A stretch of DNA of 64,000 nt from Aliiruegeria haliotis (GCF_003003255.1 NZ_PVTD01000001.1:310001-374000), one strand, 5' to 3'; shown: positions 24,284 to 33,488, counted from the stretch's first letter. The notes: generated by a model not told the origin, from the sequence alone. Numbers and translations: made by a program.

Positions 24284-27076
24284 ATGAGCTTGTACACCGA
24301 CTACCTGGATGAAATCGGCACGCGCAAGGCGCAGGGCCTGAGCCCGAAACCCATCGACGATGGCGCGCTTGTCGAAGAGCTTGTCGCGCAGATCAAGGAT
24401 GCCGACAGCGTGTACCGGGCCGATTCCCTGAACTTCTTCATCTACAACACACTTCCCGGCACCACGAGCGCCGCGGGTGTGAAGGCCCGGTTCCTCAAGG
24501 AGATCATCCTTGGCGAGGCGGTCGTCGAGGAAATCACCCCGGACTTCGCGTTCGAGCTTCTTTCCCACATGAAGGGCGGCCCCTCGGTCGAGGTTCTGCT
24601 CGACCTGGCGCTGGGGGAGGATGCCGCCATCGCGGCGCAGGCGGCCGACGTGCTCAAGACGCAGGTGTTCCTCTACGAGGCCGACACCGACCGGCTCGAA
24701 GCGGCCTATACGGCAGGCAACGCGGTCGCGAAGGACATCCTCGAAAGTTACGCCAAGGCGGAGTTCTTCACCAAGCTTCCCGACATCGACGAGGAGATCA
24801 AGGTCGTCACCTACATCGCCGCCGAGGGCGATATCTCCACCGACCTGCTGTCGCCCGGCAACCAGGCCCACTCCCGTTCCGACCGTGAACTGCACGGCAA
24901 GTGCATGATCTCCGAGAAGGCGCAGCAGGAAATCGAGGCGCTGAAATTGCAGCACCCCGACAAGCGCGTGATGCTGATCGCCGAGAAGGGCACCATGGGC
25001 GTTGGATCCTCCCGGATGTCCGGCGTCAACAATGTCGCGCTCTGGACTGGCAAGCAGGCCAGCCCCTACGTTCCCTTCGTGAACATCGCCCCCGTGGTTG
25101 CGGGCACCAACGGCATCTCGCCCATCTTCCTGACCACCGTTGGCGTGACCGGCGGCATCGGGCTCGACCTCAAGAACTGGGTCAAGAAGGTGGATGCCGA
25201 CGGCAAGCCGATCCTGAACAACGATGGCAACCCGATCCTGGAGCAGAAATACTCCGTGGAGACCGGCACCGTGCTCACGATCAACACCAGGTCGAAGAAG
25301 CTCTACAGCGAGGACGGCAGCGAGGAGCTGACGGATGTCTCCTCCGCCTTCACGCCGCAGAAGGTCGAGTTCATGAAGGCGGGCGGGTCCTATGCCATCG
25401 TCTTCGGCAAGAAACTCCAGAACTTCGCCGCCGAAACCCTCGGTGTCGAGCCGACCCCGGTCTTTGCGCCTTCGCGGGAGATTTCCCACGAAGGGCAGGG
25501 CCTGACCGCTGTCGAGAAGATCTTCAACAAGAACGCCGTCGGCGTGAGCGACGGCAAGGTTTTGCACGCGGGCTCCGACGTGCGTGTGAAGGTCAACATC
25601 GTCGGGTCGCAGGACACGACCGGCCTGATGACCTCGCAGGAACTGGAAGCCATGGCCGCGACGGTGATCTCGCCGACGGTGGACGGAGCCTACCAGTCCG
25701 GCTGCCACACCGCCTCTGTCTGGGACAAGAAGGCCCAGGCGAACATCCCGCGGCTGATGAAGTTCATGAACAACTTCGGCCTGATCACGGCCCGCGACCC
25801 GCAGGGCGTCTATCACTCCATGACGGACGTGATCCACAAGGTGCTGAACGACATCACGGTGGATGACTGGGACATCATCATCGGCGGCGACAGCCACACG
25901 CGCATGTCCAAGGGCGTGGCCTTCGGGGCCGACTCGGGCACCGTTGCGCTGGCGCTGGCGACCGGCGAGGCCACCATGCCGATCCCGGAATCGGTCAAGG
26001 TGACCTTCAAGGGTGCCATGAAGGATCACATGGACTTCCGCGACGTGGTGCATGCCACGCAGGCGCAGATGCTGAAGCAGTTCGGCGACAACGTCTTCCA
26101 GGGCCGCGTCATCGAAGTGCATATCGGCACCCTGCTGGCCGACCAGGCCTTCACGTTCACCGACTGGACAGCGGAGATGAAGGCGAAGGCCTCCATCTGC
26201 ATCTCGCAGGACGAGACGTTGATCGGATCGCTGGAGCTGGCGAAGTCTCGCATCAAGGTGATGATCGACAAGGGCATGGACAACGAGGCCCAGACGCTTC
26301 AGGGCCTGATCGACAAGGCGGACAAGCGCATCGCCGAGATCCGCTCCGGTGAGAAGCCGGCGCTGACCCCGGACGACAACGCGAAGTATTTCGCAGAGGT
26401 CGTGGTCGATCTGGACGAGATCGACGAGCCGATGATCGCCGACCCGGACGTCAACAATGCCGATGTCTCCAAGCGCTACACCCACGACACCATCCGCCCG
26501 GTCTCCTACTACGGTGGCGACAAGAAGGTGGACCTCGGCTTCGTCGGCTCCTGCATGGTGCACAAGGGCGACATGAAGATCGTGGCCCAGATGCTCAAGA
26601 ACCTGGAGAAGGCGCAAGGCAAGGTCGAGTTCAACGCGCCGCTGGTGGTCGCTGCGCCGACCTACAACATCATCGACGAACTGAAAGCCGAGGGTGACTG
26701 GGAGATCCTTCAGAAATACTCCGGTTTCGAGTTCGACGACCTGATGCCGAAGAGCGCCGCGCGGACCGAGTACGAGAACATTCTTTACCTCGAACGTCCG
26801 GGCTGCAACCTCTGCATGGGCAACCAGGAGAAGGCCGCCAAGGGCGATACCGTCCTGGCCACCTCCACCCGACTGTTCCAGGGCCGGGTTGTGGAAGACT
26901 CGGAAGAGAAGAAGGGGGAATCCCTGCTGGCCTCGACGCCGGTCGTCGTGCTCTCCGCGATCCTCGGCCGGACCCCGAGCGTGGAGGAGTACAAGTCCGC
27001 GGTCGAAGGGATCGACCTGACCAAGTTCGCCCCGCCGCTGGAGAAGCCGGCAGGATCGCGTTCGGCCCACTTCTAG
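24284..27076 (+). CDS. acnB: bifunctional aconitate hydratase 2 / 2-methylisocitrate dehydratase
   Basis: A 930-residue AcnB, the TCA-cycle aconitase that interconverts citrate and isocitrate and can act in the methylcitrate cycle. It has the AcnB order: an N-terminal HEAT-like domain (ending about residue 160), a swivel domain (VTYIAAEGDISTDLLSPGNQ onwards) and the catalytic core. The [4Fe-4S] ligands are readable as C757 (GSCMVHKG), C841 and C844 (PGCNLCMGNQ). Somewhat longer than the E. coli enzyme (about 865). The start at 24284 opens MSLYTDYLDE; an in-frame ATG 14 codons upstream is not needed. Stands alone. Confidence 0.96.
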   Translation: MSLYTDYLDEIGTRKAQGLSPKPIDDGALVEELVAQIKDADSVYRADSLNFFIYNTLPGTTSAAGVKARFLKEIILGEAVVEEITPDFAFELLSHMKGGPSVEVLLDLALGEDAAIAAQAADVLKTQVFLYEADTDRLEAAYTAGNAVAKDILESYAKAEFFTKLPDIDEEIKVVTYIAAEGDISTDLLSPGNQAHSRSDRELHGKCMISEKAQQEIEALKLQHPDKRVMLIAEKGTMGVGSSRMSGVNNVALWTGKQASPYVPFVNIAPVVAGTNGISPIFLTTVGVTGGIGLDLKNWVKKVDADGKPILNNDGNPILEQKYSVETGTVLTINTRSKKLYSEDGSEELTDVSSAFTPQKVEFMKAGGSYAIVFGKKLQNFAAETLGVEPTPVFAPSREISHEGQGLTAVEKIFNKNAVGVSDGKVLHAGSDVRVKVNIVGSQDTTGLMTSQELEAMAATVISPTVDGAYQSGCHTASVWDKKAQANIPRLMKFMNNFGLITARDPQGVYHSMTDVIHKVLNDITVDDWDIIIGGDSHTRMSKGVAFGADSGTVALALATGEATMPIPESVKVTFKGAMKDHMDFRDVVHATQAQMLKQFGDNVFQGRVIEVHIGTLLADQAFTFTDWTAEMKAKASICISQDETLIGSLELAKSRIKVMIDKGMDNEAQTLQGLIDKADKRIAEIRSGEKPALTPDDNAKYFAEVVVDLDEIDEPMIADPDVNNADVSKRYTHDTIRPVSYYGGDKKVDLGFVGSCMVHKGDMKIVAQMLKNLEKAQGKVEFNAPLVVAAPTYNIIDELKAEGDWEILQKYSGFEFDDLMPKSAARTEYENILYLERPGCNLCMGNQEKAAKGDTVLATSTRLFQGRVVEDSEEKKGESLLASTPVVVLSAILGRTPSVEEYKSAVEGIDLTKFAPPLEKPAGSRSAHF

Positions 27077-27377
27077 GCGGGCCAGCCCCCGGGCGGGCGC
27101 AGGTCCGCCTGGTGGCGCGTGCCGGGAGGCAACACCAAGACATGCAGGGGCGGTGTGGGAAACCATGCCGCCCTTCGCAGTTTCCGCGGCCGGGGCTTGC
27201 CGGCGGGCAAGGTGATCGCGGACGGGGACCGGGGCGGACAGGGGCCACGGGCAAGCGACGGCGACACGGGTCGTGCCAACGGAAGACTCGTGTGTATGGG
27301 GAGCGTCGCGCAGTGTTGCCGCCGCGTGATCACCGCGCCGCCAGCGTACCCGGTCCCGTTCGGTGTCAGTTCCGCCG
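27077..27377. other. convergent intergenic region between acnB and the VIT transporter gene
   Basis: No gene and no T-rich terminator recognised. GC-rich inverted segments just after the acnB stop (around 27077-27115) could fold, but nothing is distinctive. Confidence 0.35.
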
Positions 27378-28109
27378 CTACCCGCCGACGATTGCCCCGA
27401 CCCCATAGGCAACCACCGCGCAGGCGCTGCCGACAAGCACTGTCTCTCCGACGCAGCGCAGCACGCTTTCCCGGGTCGACCACCATCGCAACAGGCCAAG
27501 CAGGACCAGCGCCGAGAAAGTGGCGACGACGGAGGCGTGGAAGGTCGGACGCGTCGGGTCGAACAGGAAATACGGAAGCAGCGGGATCGCCCCGAAGGTC
27601 AGGAACGACAGGAAGGTCACCAGCCCGTCGAGCGCGGGTGAGCCGTTGCGCATGTCCGGCATCTCCAACTCGTAGCTCATCATCATGTCGGCAACGAGTT
27701 CGGGGCACCGGATCAGCTCCCGCGAGACCCGTTCCGCGCCCTCGATGTCGAGACCGCGTTCCGCCAGCATCTGCACGATCTCGCGCCGTTCCTGCTCCGG
27801 GTGGGTTGCCAACTCCGCGAGTTCGATCCTGCGTTGGGAGGTATAGAGGTCGCGCTGCGAGCGGGTCGACAGGAACTCGCCCAGTCCCATCGACACGGCG
27901 TCGGCGAAAAGGTTGGCCAGCCCGAAGACGAGCACCGCCAGCGCGCCGATCTGTGCCGCACCCTCGGCAGAGGCCCCGGCGAACCCGGCGACAATGGCGA
28001 ATGTCGTGACAATCCCGTCGTTGCCGCCATAGACGATCTGCTTCAGGAACGCCTGTATCTGCCCCAGCCCGTGTGCCTCCCGGCGGTGGTTCTCCCAATT
28101 GATCTGCAT
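27378..28109 (-). CDS. VIT1/CCC1-family iron/manganese transporter-like membrane protein
   Basis: A 243-residue integral membrane protein. The VIT1/CCC1 signature is clear: IVYGGNDGIVTTFAIVAGFAGA in the first membrane segment and FADAVSMGLGEFLSTRSQRDL in the second, where family members have conserved Met/Gly/Glu residues on the metal path. A charged cytoplasmic stretch (about 95-130) then leads to three more membrane segments. Eukaryotic and plant relatives move Fe2+ or Mn2+; which metal this one moves is unknown. The frame is open much further upstream, but the ATG at 28109 follows a G-rich ribosome binding site and is where similarity starts. Confidence 0.85.
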   Translation of the reverse strand: MQINWENHRREAHGLGQIQAFLKQIVYGGNDGIVTTFAIVAGFAGASAEGAAQIGALAVLVFGLANLFADAVSMGLGEFLSTRSQRDLYTSQRRIELAELATHPEQERREIVQMLAERGLDIEGAERVSRELIRCPELVADMMMSYELEMPDMRNGSPALDGLVTFLSFLTFGAIPLLPYFLFDPTRPTFHASVVATFSALVLLGLLRWWSTRESVLRCVGETVLVGSACAVVAYGVGAIVGG

Positions 28110-28739
28110 TCCGGAATCCCCCCTCCACACGGGCAGGATACCGGGTGCAGACCCGTGTTGGGGGGCTTTTTTTGAATGGCAGGAGCGGCACGAGCGAGCA
28201 TCTCCGCCGCAATCGTCGCGGTGGGGAGGAATGCTGGCCTGTCGCGCGCTGGTGCCGTCACGGTGCTGCTTTGCCCGGCCCCGGACAGCCTTCTCCGGTG
28301 GCGTCCGGAGCGGCCTGACCTGTGTCGTATGCTGAGGACGGCCCATTCAGCAGGTTTCGCGGGCGCAAGGCCGAGGATTGCGATCAGACTTCCGCCAGCG
28401 ATGTCGGTTCCGGTCATCGTGGCAGGAGGGTGGGCGTGAACGCAATCGGCAGTCCCGGGATCGGGTCCGGCGGGCGTGCCGATTGTCCATCGCCCGGAGA
28501 GGAACTCGGCCGACACCTGCGGTGTCCGCGCTCGTCGGCCAGGTGCAGCCCCTCCGCAGACAGGCCGATCCAAGGACGGGCAAAGGACCACGGTTGCGGC
28601 CAGCGTCCAGCGGCGCATTGGTCCCCGGCCCCCAAGGTTTCCCCACGCGCCGGAGACGGAAATGGCGATTGCATTGATGCCGGGGGCCGTGGCATGGGCA
28701 GACGAAGGATACGAGAAGCAATCACAAGGAGATGGGCGG
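28110..28739. other. 630-bp region without a recognisable gene before fabG
   Basis: Open frames exist on both strands because of the GC content, but none shows a known domain or a convincing start. fabD, which commonly precedes fabG, is not here. A hairpin CGGGT/ACCCG followed by seven T occurs near 28144-28174, not in a position that clearly ends either neighbour. Confidence 0.4.
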
Positions 28740-29477
28740 ATGTTCGATCTGACGGGAAAGAGCGCGCTGGTGACGGGCGCTTCGGGTGGCATCGGCGGGG
28801 CCATCGCCAAGGCCCTGCATGGCGTGGGCGCGACGGTCGGCCTGTCGGGCACGCGGGTGGAGCCGTTGGAGGCGCTGGCCGCGGAGCTGGGCGAGCGTGC
28901 CCATGTGCTGCCGTGCAACCTGAGCGATGCGGAGGCAGTCGATGCGTTGCCCAAGCAGGCCATCGCGGCGATGGGCGGGCTGGACATCCTTGTCAACAAC
29001 GCCGGGATCACCCGCGACCAGATCTTCATGCGCATGTCCGACGAGGACTGGGCGAAGGTGCTTGAGGTGAACCTGACTTCGACCATGCGTCTGTGCCGGG
29101 GCGTGATGCGCCCGATGATGAAGGCGCGCTGGGGCCGGATCGTGAATATCTCTTCCGTTGTCGGGACCACGGGCAACCCGGGGCAGGCGAACTACGCGGC
29201 CTCCAAGGCGGGCATGATCGGTATGTCCAAGTCCATCGCCTACGAGGTCGCCAGCCGCGGTATCACCGTGAACGCGGTCGCGCCGGGCTTCATTGCCACC
29301 GCCATGACCGACAAGCTGACCGACGATCAGAAGGAGAAGATCAACGGCCAGATCCCGGCCGCGCGCATGGGCACCCCCGAGGAGATCGCCGCGGCGGTCC
29401 TCTATCTGGCCAGCCCGGAGGCCGGCTATGTCACCGGCACAACCCTGCATGTGAACGGCGGAATGGCGATGGTCTGA
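28740..29477 (+). CDS. fabG: 3-oxoacyl-[acyl-carrier-protein] reductase
   Basis: A 245-residue short-chain dehydrogenase reducing 3-oxoacyl-ACP with NADPH in fatty acid elongation. The Rossmann motif is TGASGGIGGAIA, followed by NNAGITRD, the catalytic Ser in NISSVVG (S138/S139), Y152 and K156 in YAASKAG, and VAPGFIATAMT. AAGGAG lies eight bases before the ATG at 28740; the open frame upstream of that is not coding. acpP and fabF follow in the same direction, the usual fatty acid cluster without fabD. Confidence 0.95.
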   Translation: MFDLTGKSALVTGASGGIGGAIAKALHGVGATVGLSGTRVEPLEALAAELGERAHVLPCNLSDAEAVDALPKQAIAAMGGLDILVNNAGITRDQIFMRMSDEDWAKVLEVNLTSTMRLCRGVMRPMMKARWGRIVNISSVVGTTGNPGQANYAASKAGMIGMSKSIAYEVASRGITVNAVAPGFIATAMTDKLTDDQKEKINGQIPAARMGTPEEIAAAVLYLASPEAGYVTGTTLHVNGGMAMV

Positions 29478-29826
29478 CCCGGCGCCGAAGCTGCGTCGCA
29501 GCATTGCCGGATCGGAAAAGATCGTCCCGCAGCTGCGGGATATTCGCCTTCGGACCCTTGCGAACGGGACGGCGACCTCCCATGTTGCTGGGGTCGCCCC
29601 GAGCGCCTGACGCTAGGGGAAGAAGATGCCGTCAAAGCGTTTGCTTTTGCAGGGGAACGTGCTAAAGGCGGCGCAGTTTTCAGCCCCGGGCCCTGTTCGT
29701 CAGGACAGCCGAGGGAAGACACCCCGCGCAAGACGGGGACAAGCCGCCCCGCGCCGGGGCACGTCAAATCGCCCGGACGGGCGCGGAGCAAAAACGGGGC
29801 ATCGTGCCCCAGCATGAGGAAGAAAC
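29478..29826 (+). other. acpP leader and promoter region
   Basis: No gene. A weak promoter-like pair TTGCTT, 16 bases, TAAAGG (29641-29668) would give a leader of about 150 bases. A 6-bp hairpin (29796-29801 with 29805-29810) stands just before the ribosome binding site of acpP and may affect its translation. Confidence 0.35.
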
Positions 29827-30060
29827 ATGAGCGACATCGCAGATCGCGTGAAGAAGATTGTTGTGGAGCACCTGAGCGTCGAAGAGGCCAAGGTGACGGA
29901 AAGCGCGTCGTTCATCGACGATCTGGGCGCCGACTCGCTCGACACCGTCGAGCTGGTGATGGCATTCGAGGAAGAGTTCGGAATCGAGATCCCGGACGAT
30001 GCCGCCGAGACCATCCAGACGTTCGGTGACGCGGTCAAGTTCATCTCCGAAGCCGCCTGA
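29827..30060 (+). CDS. acpP: acyl carrier protein
   Basis: A 77-residue acyl carrier protein, acidic, with the phosphopantetheine attachment site S37 in [18 protein letters not shown]. Length and sequence are those of housekeeping AcpP. It lies between fabG and fabF and is followed 27 bases after its stop by a clear intrinsic terminator, so it can be transcribed separately from fabF, as expected for such an abundant protein. Confidence 0.98.
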   Translation: MSDIADRVKKIVVEHLSVEEAKVTESASFIDDLGADSLDTVELVMAFEEEFGIEIPDDAAETIQTFGDAVKFISEAA

Positions 30061-30087
30061 CTCCAGGCAGCCGCTGAATTCGAGAGG

Positions 30088-30117
30088 GGCGCTCCATTCG
30101 GGGCGCCTTTTTCTTTT
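30088..30117 (+). terminator. intrinsic terminator after acpP
   Basis: An 8-bp stem with one G-T pair (30088-30095 with 30100-30107), ATTC loop, then TTTTTCTTTT. Confidence 0.9.
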
Positions 30118-30534
30118 GGTCGTTTCCTTTCGCCGTGGCCCTGTGCCGGTGATGCGTGATCTGTCGGGCCAATCTGGGGATCGCGACCCGGCACGGAGTT
30201 GTGCAGGGCGCGCGACAACCGCTGGGGCCATCGCCTGGCAACGCCGGTCCACGGTCATCGGGACGCGGCTGGCTTGGGCAAGGGGCATGGCAGTGCTGTG
30301 GCGGCTCGGCTTTGATGCCACGCCGCGATCTGCCGGGCATCGCGGGGTATGGTGAAATCCCGCCTCCGCTCCGCCGGCCTGCGACCGCCTGCGGAGCGTG
30401 CATGGCGCGGGCCGATTTCCGCCAGTGGCGCGGCCGGCGGTGCGAAGGACGCGCAGAGCGGCGTGGCCCATGTTGCGCGCTGAACGCGGCGCGTGTATCA
30501 GGCGTCAAACAGCAAAACAGCCCGAGGTGAAAAC
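30118..30534. other. intergenic region between acpP and fabF
   Basis: No gene supported on either strand; the fabF promoter candidate lies at its right end. Confidence 0.4.
30473..30501 (+). promoter_or_regulatory. candidate promoter for fabF-mltG
   Basis: TTGCGC, a 17-base spacer and TATCAG, ending 33 bases before the fabF start. The acpP terminator upstream makes a separate promoter necessary. Confidence 0.4.
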
Positions 30535-31797
30535 ATGCGTCGAGTGGTAGTTACCGGACTTGGAATGGTCACGCCCCTTGCGTGCGGCGTCGAGGAAACC
30601 TGGTCGCGGTTGCTGGATGGTACATCCGGCGCCGGAGAGATCACGCGGTTCGACAACGAGCGGGTGACGACCAAGTATGCCTGCGAAATTCCGTTCGGAG
30701 ACGGGTCGGACGGCACGTTCAACCCGGACGACTGGATGGAGCCGAAAGAGCGGCGCAAGGTCGACGATTTCATCCTCTACGGCATCGCCGCCGCTGAACA
30801 GGCAGTGAAGGATGCCGGCTGGACTCCCGAGGACGAGGAGAGCCGGCTGCGCACGGGCGTGATGATCGGCTCCGGCATCGGTGGGCTGAACTCGATTGCC
30901 GACACTGCCGTCGTACTCAAGGAGCGCGGGCCGCGCCGGGTCTCGCCCTTCTTCATTCCGGGTGCCCTGATCAACCTAGTTTCCGGCCAGGTGGGCATTC
31001 GTTTTGGCTTCAAGGGACCGAACCACGCGGTGGTGACGGCCTGTTCGACCGGCGCCCATGCCATCGGCGACGCGGCGCGGCTGATCCAGCTCGGCGATGC
31101 CGATGTCATGGTGGCCGGTGGCGCCGAAAGCCCGATCAGCGAGATCGGGATCGCCGGGTTCAACGCCTGCAAGGCATTGTCGACCAAGCGCGCCGACGCG
31201 CCCGAGACCGCCAGCCGCCCGTGGGACGAGGCCCGGGACGGTTTTGTCATGGGCGAGGGCGCCGGTGTTGTCGTGCTGGAGGAATACGAGCACGCCAAGG
31301 CGCGGGGCGCGAAGATCTATGCCGAGGTGCTGGGATACGGCCTGTCGGGCGATGCCTACCACATCACCGCCCCGTCGGAAGACGGCGACGGCGGGTTCCG
31401 CTCCATGAAAGCCGCGCTGAACCGCGCCGGGCTGGAGCCGTCTGCCATCGACTACATCAACGCCCATGGCACCTCGACCATGGCCGACACGATCGAGTTG
31501 GGTGCAGTTGAACGTCTGCTTGGCGATGCGGCGGGCAATACGACGATGTCCTCGACCAAATCCTCCATCGGTCACCTTCTGGGGGCCGCTGGCGCTGTGG
31601 AGGCGATCTTCTGCATTCTCGCAATCCGTGATCAGGTCGCGCCCCCGACGATCAACCTGGACAATCCGGCCGTGGAAACCGAGATCGACCTCGCTGCGAA
31701 CGCGAAGCGTGAGCGGGAGATCAACGTGGCCCTGTCGAATTCCTTTGGATTCGGCGGCACCAACGCCAGCCTGGTGATGGGGAAGGTCGCCGACTGA
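30535..31797 (+). CDS. fabF: beta-ketoacyl-ACP synthase II
   Basis: A 420-residue condensing enzyme of fatty acid elongation. The catalytic triad is C170 (VVTACSTGAH), H311 (NAHGTSTMADT) and H347 (SSIGHLLGAAGAVE); the C-terminal SNSFGFGGTNASLV loop is intact. The ATG at 30535 begins MRRVVVTGLGMVTPL; the frame is open 14 codons further up without a binding site. The stop shares a base with the mltG start, so the two are coupled. Confidence 0.97.
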   Translation: MRRVVVTGLGMVTPLACGVEETWSRLLDGTSGAGEITRFDNERVTTKYACEIPFGDGSDGTFNPDDWMEPKERRKVDDFILYGIAAAEQAVKDAGWTPEDEESRLRTGVMIGSGIGGLNSIADTAVVLKERGPRRVSPFFIPGALINLVSGQVGIRFGFKGPNHAVVTACSTGAHAIGDAARLIQLGDADVMVAGGAESPISEIGIAGFNACKALSTKRADAPETASRPWDEARDGFVMGEGAGVVVLEEYEHAKARGAKIYAEVLGYGLSGDAYHITAPSEDGDGGFRSMKAALNRAGLEPSAIDYINAHGTSTMADTIELGAVERLLGDAAGNTTMSSTKSSIGHLLGAAGAVEAIFCILAIRDQVAPPTINLDNPAVETEIDLAANAKREREINVALSNSFGFGGTNASLVMGKVAD

Positions 31798-32951
31798 TGG
31801 CCCGTTCCCTCGCGTCCAACGCGCTGACGATCTTCATTGTGCTGCTCATCTGCCTTGCCAGTATCGTGGCCTGGGGCAATCGCGAGTTTACCCGGGAAGG
31901 CCCGTTGGAGCAGGCCATCTGCCTGATGGTGCCCAGTGGTGGCTCGATGTCCGCGGTGTCGGCCAATCTCGAAGAGCTGGGCGCGATCGAGAACGCCACC
32001 ATCTTCCGGCTTGGCGCGGAGTACACCGAGCGTGCCGACCGGCTGAAGGCGGGCAGCTTCGTGGTGCCTGCCGGGGCCTCGATGGACGAGATCGTGACCT
32101 CGGTCACGGCCAGCGGGCGCAGCACCTGCGGGACGGAGATCAACTACCGGATCGGCGTCGCAAAGGCCGACATGATCGTTCGCGAACTTGATCCGGCGAC
32201 GCAGAAATACGTGGAACTGGCGAATTTCAGCCCCTCCGAGGAAGCGGCGCCTGACGGGTTTGACGCGATCGTTGCCCAGCCCAGCACCCGCTACAGGATC
32301 ACGCTCGCAGAGGGCGTAACGAGCTGGCAGGTGGTCGAGGAGCTGAAACAGGCTGACTTCCTGACAGGCGACGTGGCCGCGGTCCCGGCGGAGGGAAGCC
32401 TTGCGCCCGACAGCTACGAAGTGAGTCGTGGCGCCAGCCGGGCGGCGATTCTCGAAGACATGGCCCGCCGGCAGAGCGCGATTCTCGCCGACCTCTGGGC
32501 TGCGCGCGCCGATGGCCTGCCGCTGGAAACACCGGAGCAGGCGTTGACGCTGGCCTCCATCGTGGAGAAGGAGACCGGTGTTGCCGAAGAGCGTCCGCTT
32601 GTGGCGAGCGTCTTCATCAACCGCCTGAACCAGGGCATGCGGCTGCAGACGGACCCGACGGTGATCTATGGCATTACCGAGGGGCAGGGCCCGCTTGGAC
32701 GGGGGCTGCGCCAGAGCGAGTTGCGCCGCGCGACTCCCTACAACACCTATGTTATTCAGGGGCTTCCGCCGACGCCGATTGCCAACCCGGGCCGCGAGGC
32801 GATCTTTGCCGCGCTCAACCCGGAGCCATCGGAGTACCTGTTCTTCGTCGCCGACGGCACGGGCGGCCATGCCTTTGCGGCCACGCTCAGCGAGCACAAC
32901 CGCAATGTCCAGCGCTGGCGCCAGATCGAGGCAGAGCGCGCCAACCAGTGA
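31797..32951 (+). CDS. mltG: endolytic murein transglycosylase MltG
   Basis: A 384-residue YceG/MltG protein that cuts nascent peptidoglycan strands and so helps end glycan polymerisation. One N-terminal membrane segment (about 8-28), then the periplasmic part. The catalytic Glu is E257 in ASIVEKETG; RLQTDPTVIYGI and PYNTYVIQGLPPTPIANPG are the other signatures. Coupled to fabF through a TGATG junction. The GTA cluster begins about 200 bp downstream, an arrangement I associate with Rhodobacterales. Confidence 0.95.
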   Translation: MARSLASNALTIFIVLLICLASIVAWGNREFTREGPLEQAICLMVPSGGSMSAVSANLEELGAIENATIFRLGAEYTERADRLKAGSFVVPAGASMDEIVTSVTASGRSTCGTEINYRIGVAKADMIVRELDPATQKYVELANFSPSEEAAPDGFDAIVAQPSTRYRITLAEGVTSWQVVEELKQADFLTGDVAAVPAEGSLAPDSYEVSRGASRAAILEDMARRQSAILADLWAARADGLPLETPEQALTLASIVEKETGVAEERPLVASVFINRLNQGMRLQTDPTVIYGITEGQGPLGRGLRQSELRRATPYNTYVIQGLPPTPIANPGREAIFAALNPEPSEYLFFVADGTGGHAFAATLSEHNRNVQRWRQIEAERANQ

Positions 32952-32954
32952 GAA

Positions 32955-32962
32955 ATGGTTAA
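32955..32962 (-). promoter_or_regulatory. CtrA-type half-site TTAACCAT upstream of the GTA cluster
   Basis: ATGGTTAA on the plus strand reads TTAACCAT on the minus strand, the half-site form of the CtrA consensus in alphaproteobacteria. It lies directly after the mltG stop, about 55 bases before the candidate GTA promoter. An 8-base match can occur by chance. Confidence 0.3.
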
Positions 32963-33012
32963 CAAACAGTAACTTGGCGTGCGCAGCTCATTTCGAGTTG
33001 GGCACGCCGCGC

Positions 33013-33041
33013 TTGACTTTGCGAACGGTCTAAAGTAGAAA
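33013..33041 (+). promoter_or_regulatory. candidate promoter of the GTA cluster
   Basis: TTGACT, a 17-base spacer and TAGAAA: the best sigma70-like pair in the region. A start near 33048 would give a leader of about 100 bases before g1, containing a terminator-like hairpin. Confidence 0.5.
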
Positions 33042-33066
33042 TAAGTCAAGCTGGAAGAAATGGGCA

Positions 33067-33100
33067 AGCACCGGACCTGCATGGGTCACGGTGCTTTTTT
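33067..33100 (+). terminator. intrinsic terminator or attenuator in the GTA leader
   Basis: Arms AGCACCG (33067-33073) and CGGTGCT (33089-33095), extended inward by GACC/GGTC with one bulged A, followed by six T (33095-33100). It either ends mltG transcripts or attenuates the transcript from the promoter at 33013-33041. Confidence 0.8.
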
Positions 33101-33146
33101 CGTTTCGCTCGACCTCGGAGGGTATGAGCAAGAGCAGGTTAACAAA

Positions 33147-33488
33147 ATGGATAATATCACTCTGTCCGCGAACACGGGCGAAGACACTGGTCAGTTTTTC
33201 GATCAGGCCGTCGAACTTTACAGGAGCGGCTCACGCGAGCTGACGGACATCATCGCCGAGGTCGGCAAGGGAAAGACCGACCGGGCGAAGAAGCTGCAAG
33301 GGGTGCTTTCCGAGATGCGGAAGGCGTCCATCACCATGATGGAGGAGGCACGGAATGTCGAAGACCTTCGCCGAAAGCTCGTCGGGAATGTTCAGCAGCA
33401 GGCGCTCGATCTTGCCGGGGCCCGCGTTGAGATCGGGAGCCGAATTGCTCGCATCCGAGCCGCAAGAGGCGCGGCAGGCATTTCTTGA
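33147..33488 (+). CDS. GTA g1-like protein (small terminase position)
   Basis: A 113-residue, strongly helical protein (ELTDIIAEVGKGKTDRAKKLQG, then a second charged helix) directly upstream of the large terminase. In Rhodobacter capsulatus the gene at this place, g1, is regarded as the small terminase subunit, and the size and helical character fit. I chose the ATG at 33147 (MDNITLSANTG); the longer frame from 33060 would run through the leader hairpin. It overlaps the terminase gene. Identification is mainly by position. Confidence 0.7.
   Translation: MDNITLSANTGEDTGQFFDQAVELYRSGSRELTDIIAEVGKGKTDRAKKLQGVLSEMRKASITMMEEARNVEDLRRKLVGNVQQQALDLAGARVEIGSRIARIRAARGAAGIS

Noticed and set aside
24263-27499. 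1078-codon open frame antisense to acnB
   Set aside because: Shadow of a high-GC gene: repetitive His/Asp/Val/Arg composition, no domain, and it lies exactly opposite a clear AcnB.
28043-29176. Minus-strand frame covering the gap before fabG
   Set aside because: Overlaps fabG and the VIT-type gene on the wrong strand and shows no recognisable family.
33067-33146. Start of g1 at the upstream ATG 33060
   Set aside because: This would translate the terminator hairpin and leader; the ATG at 33147 gives a more family-like length.
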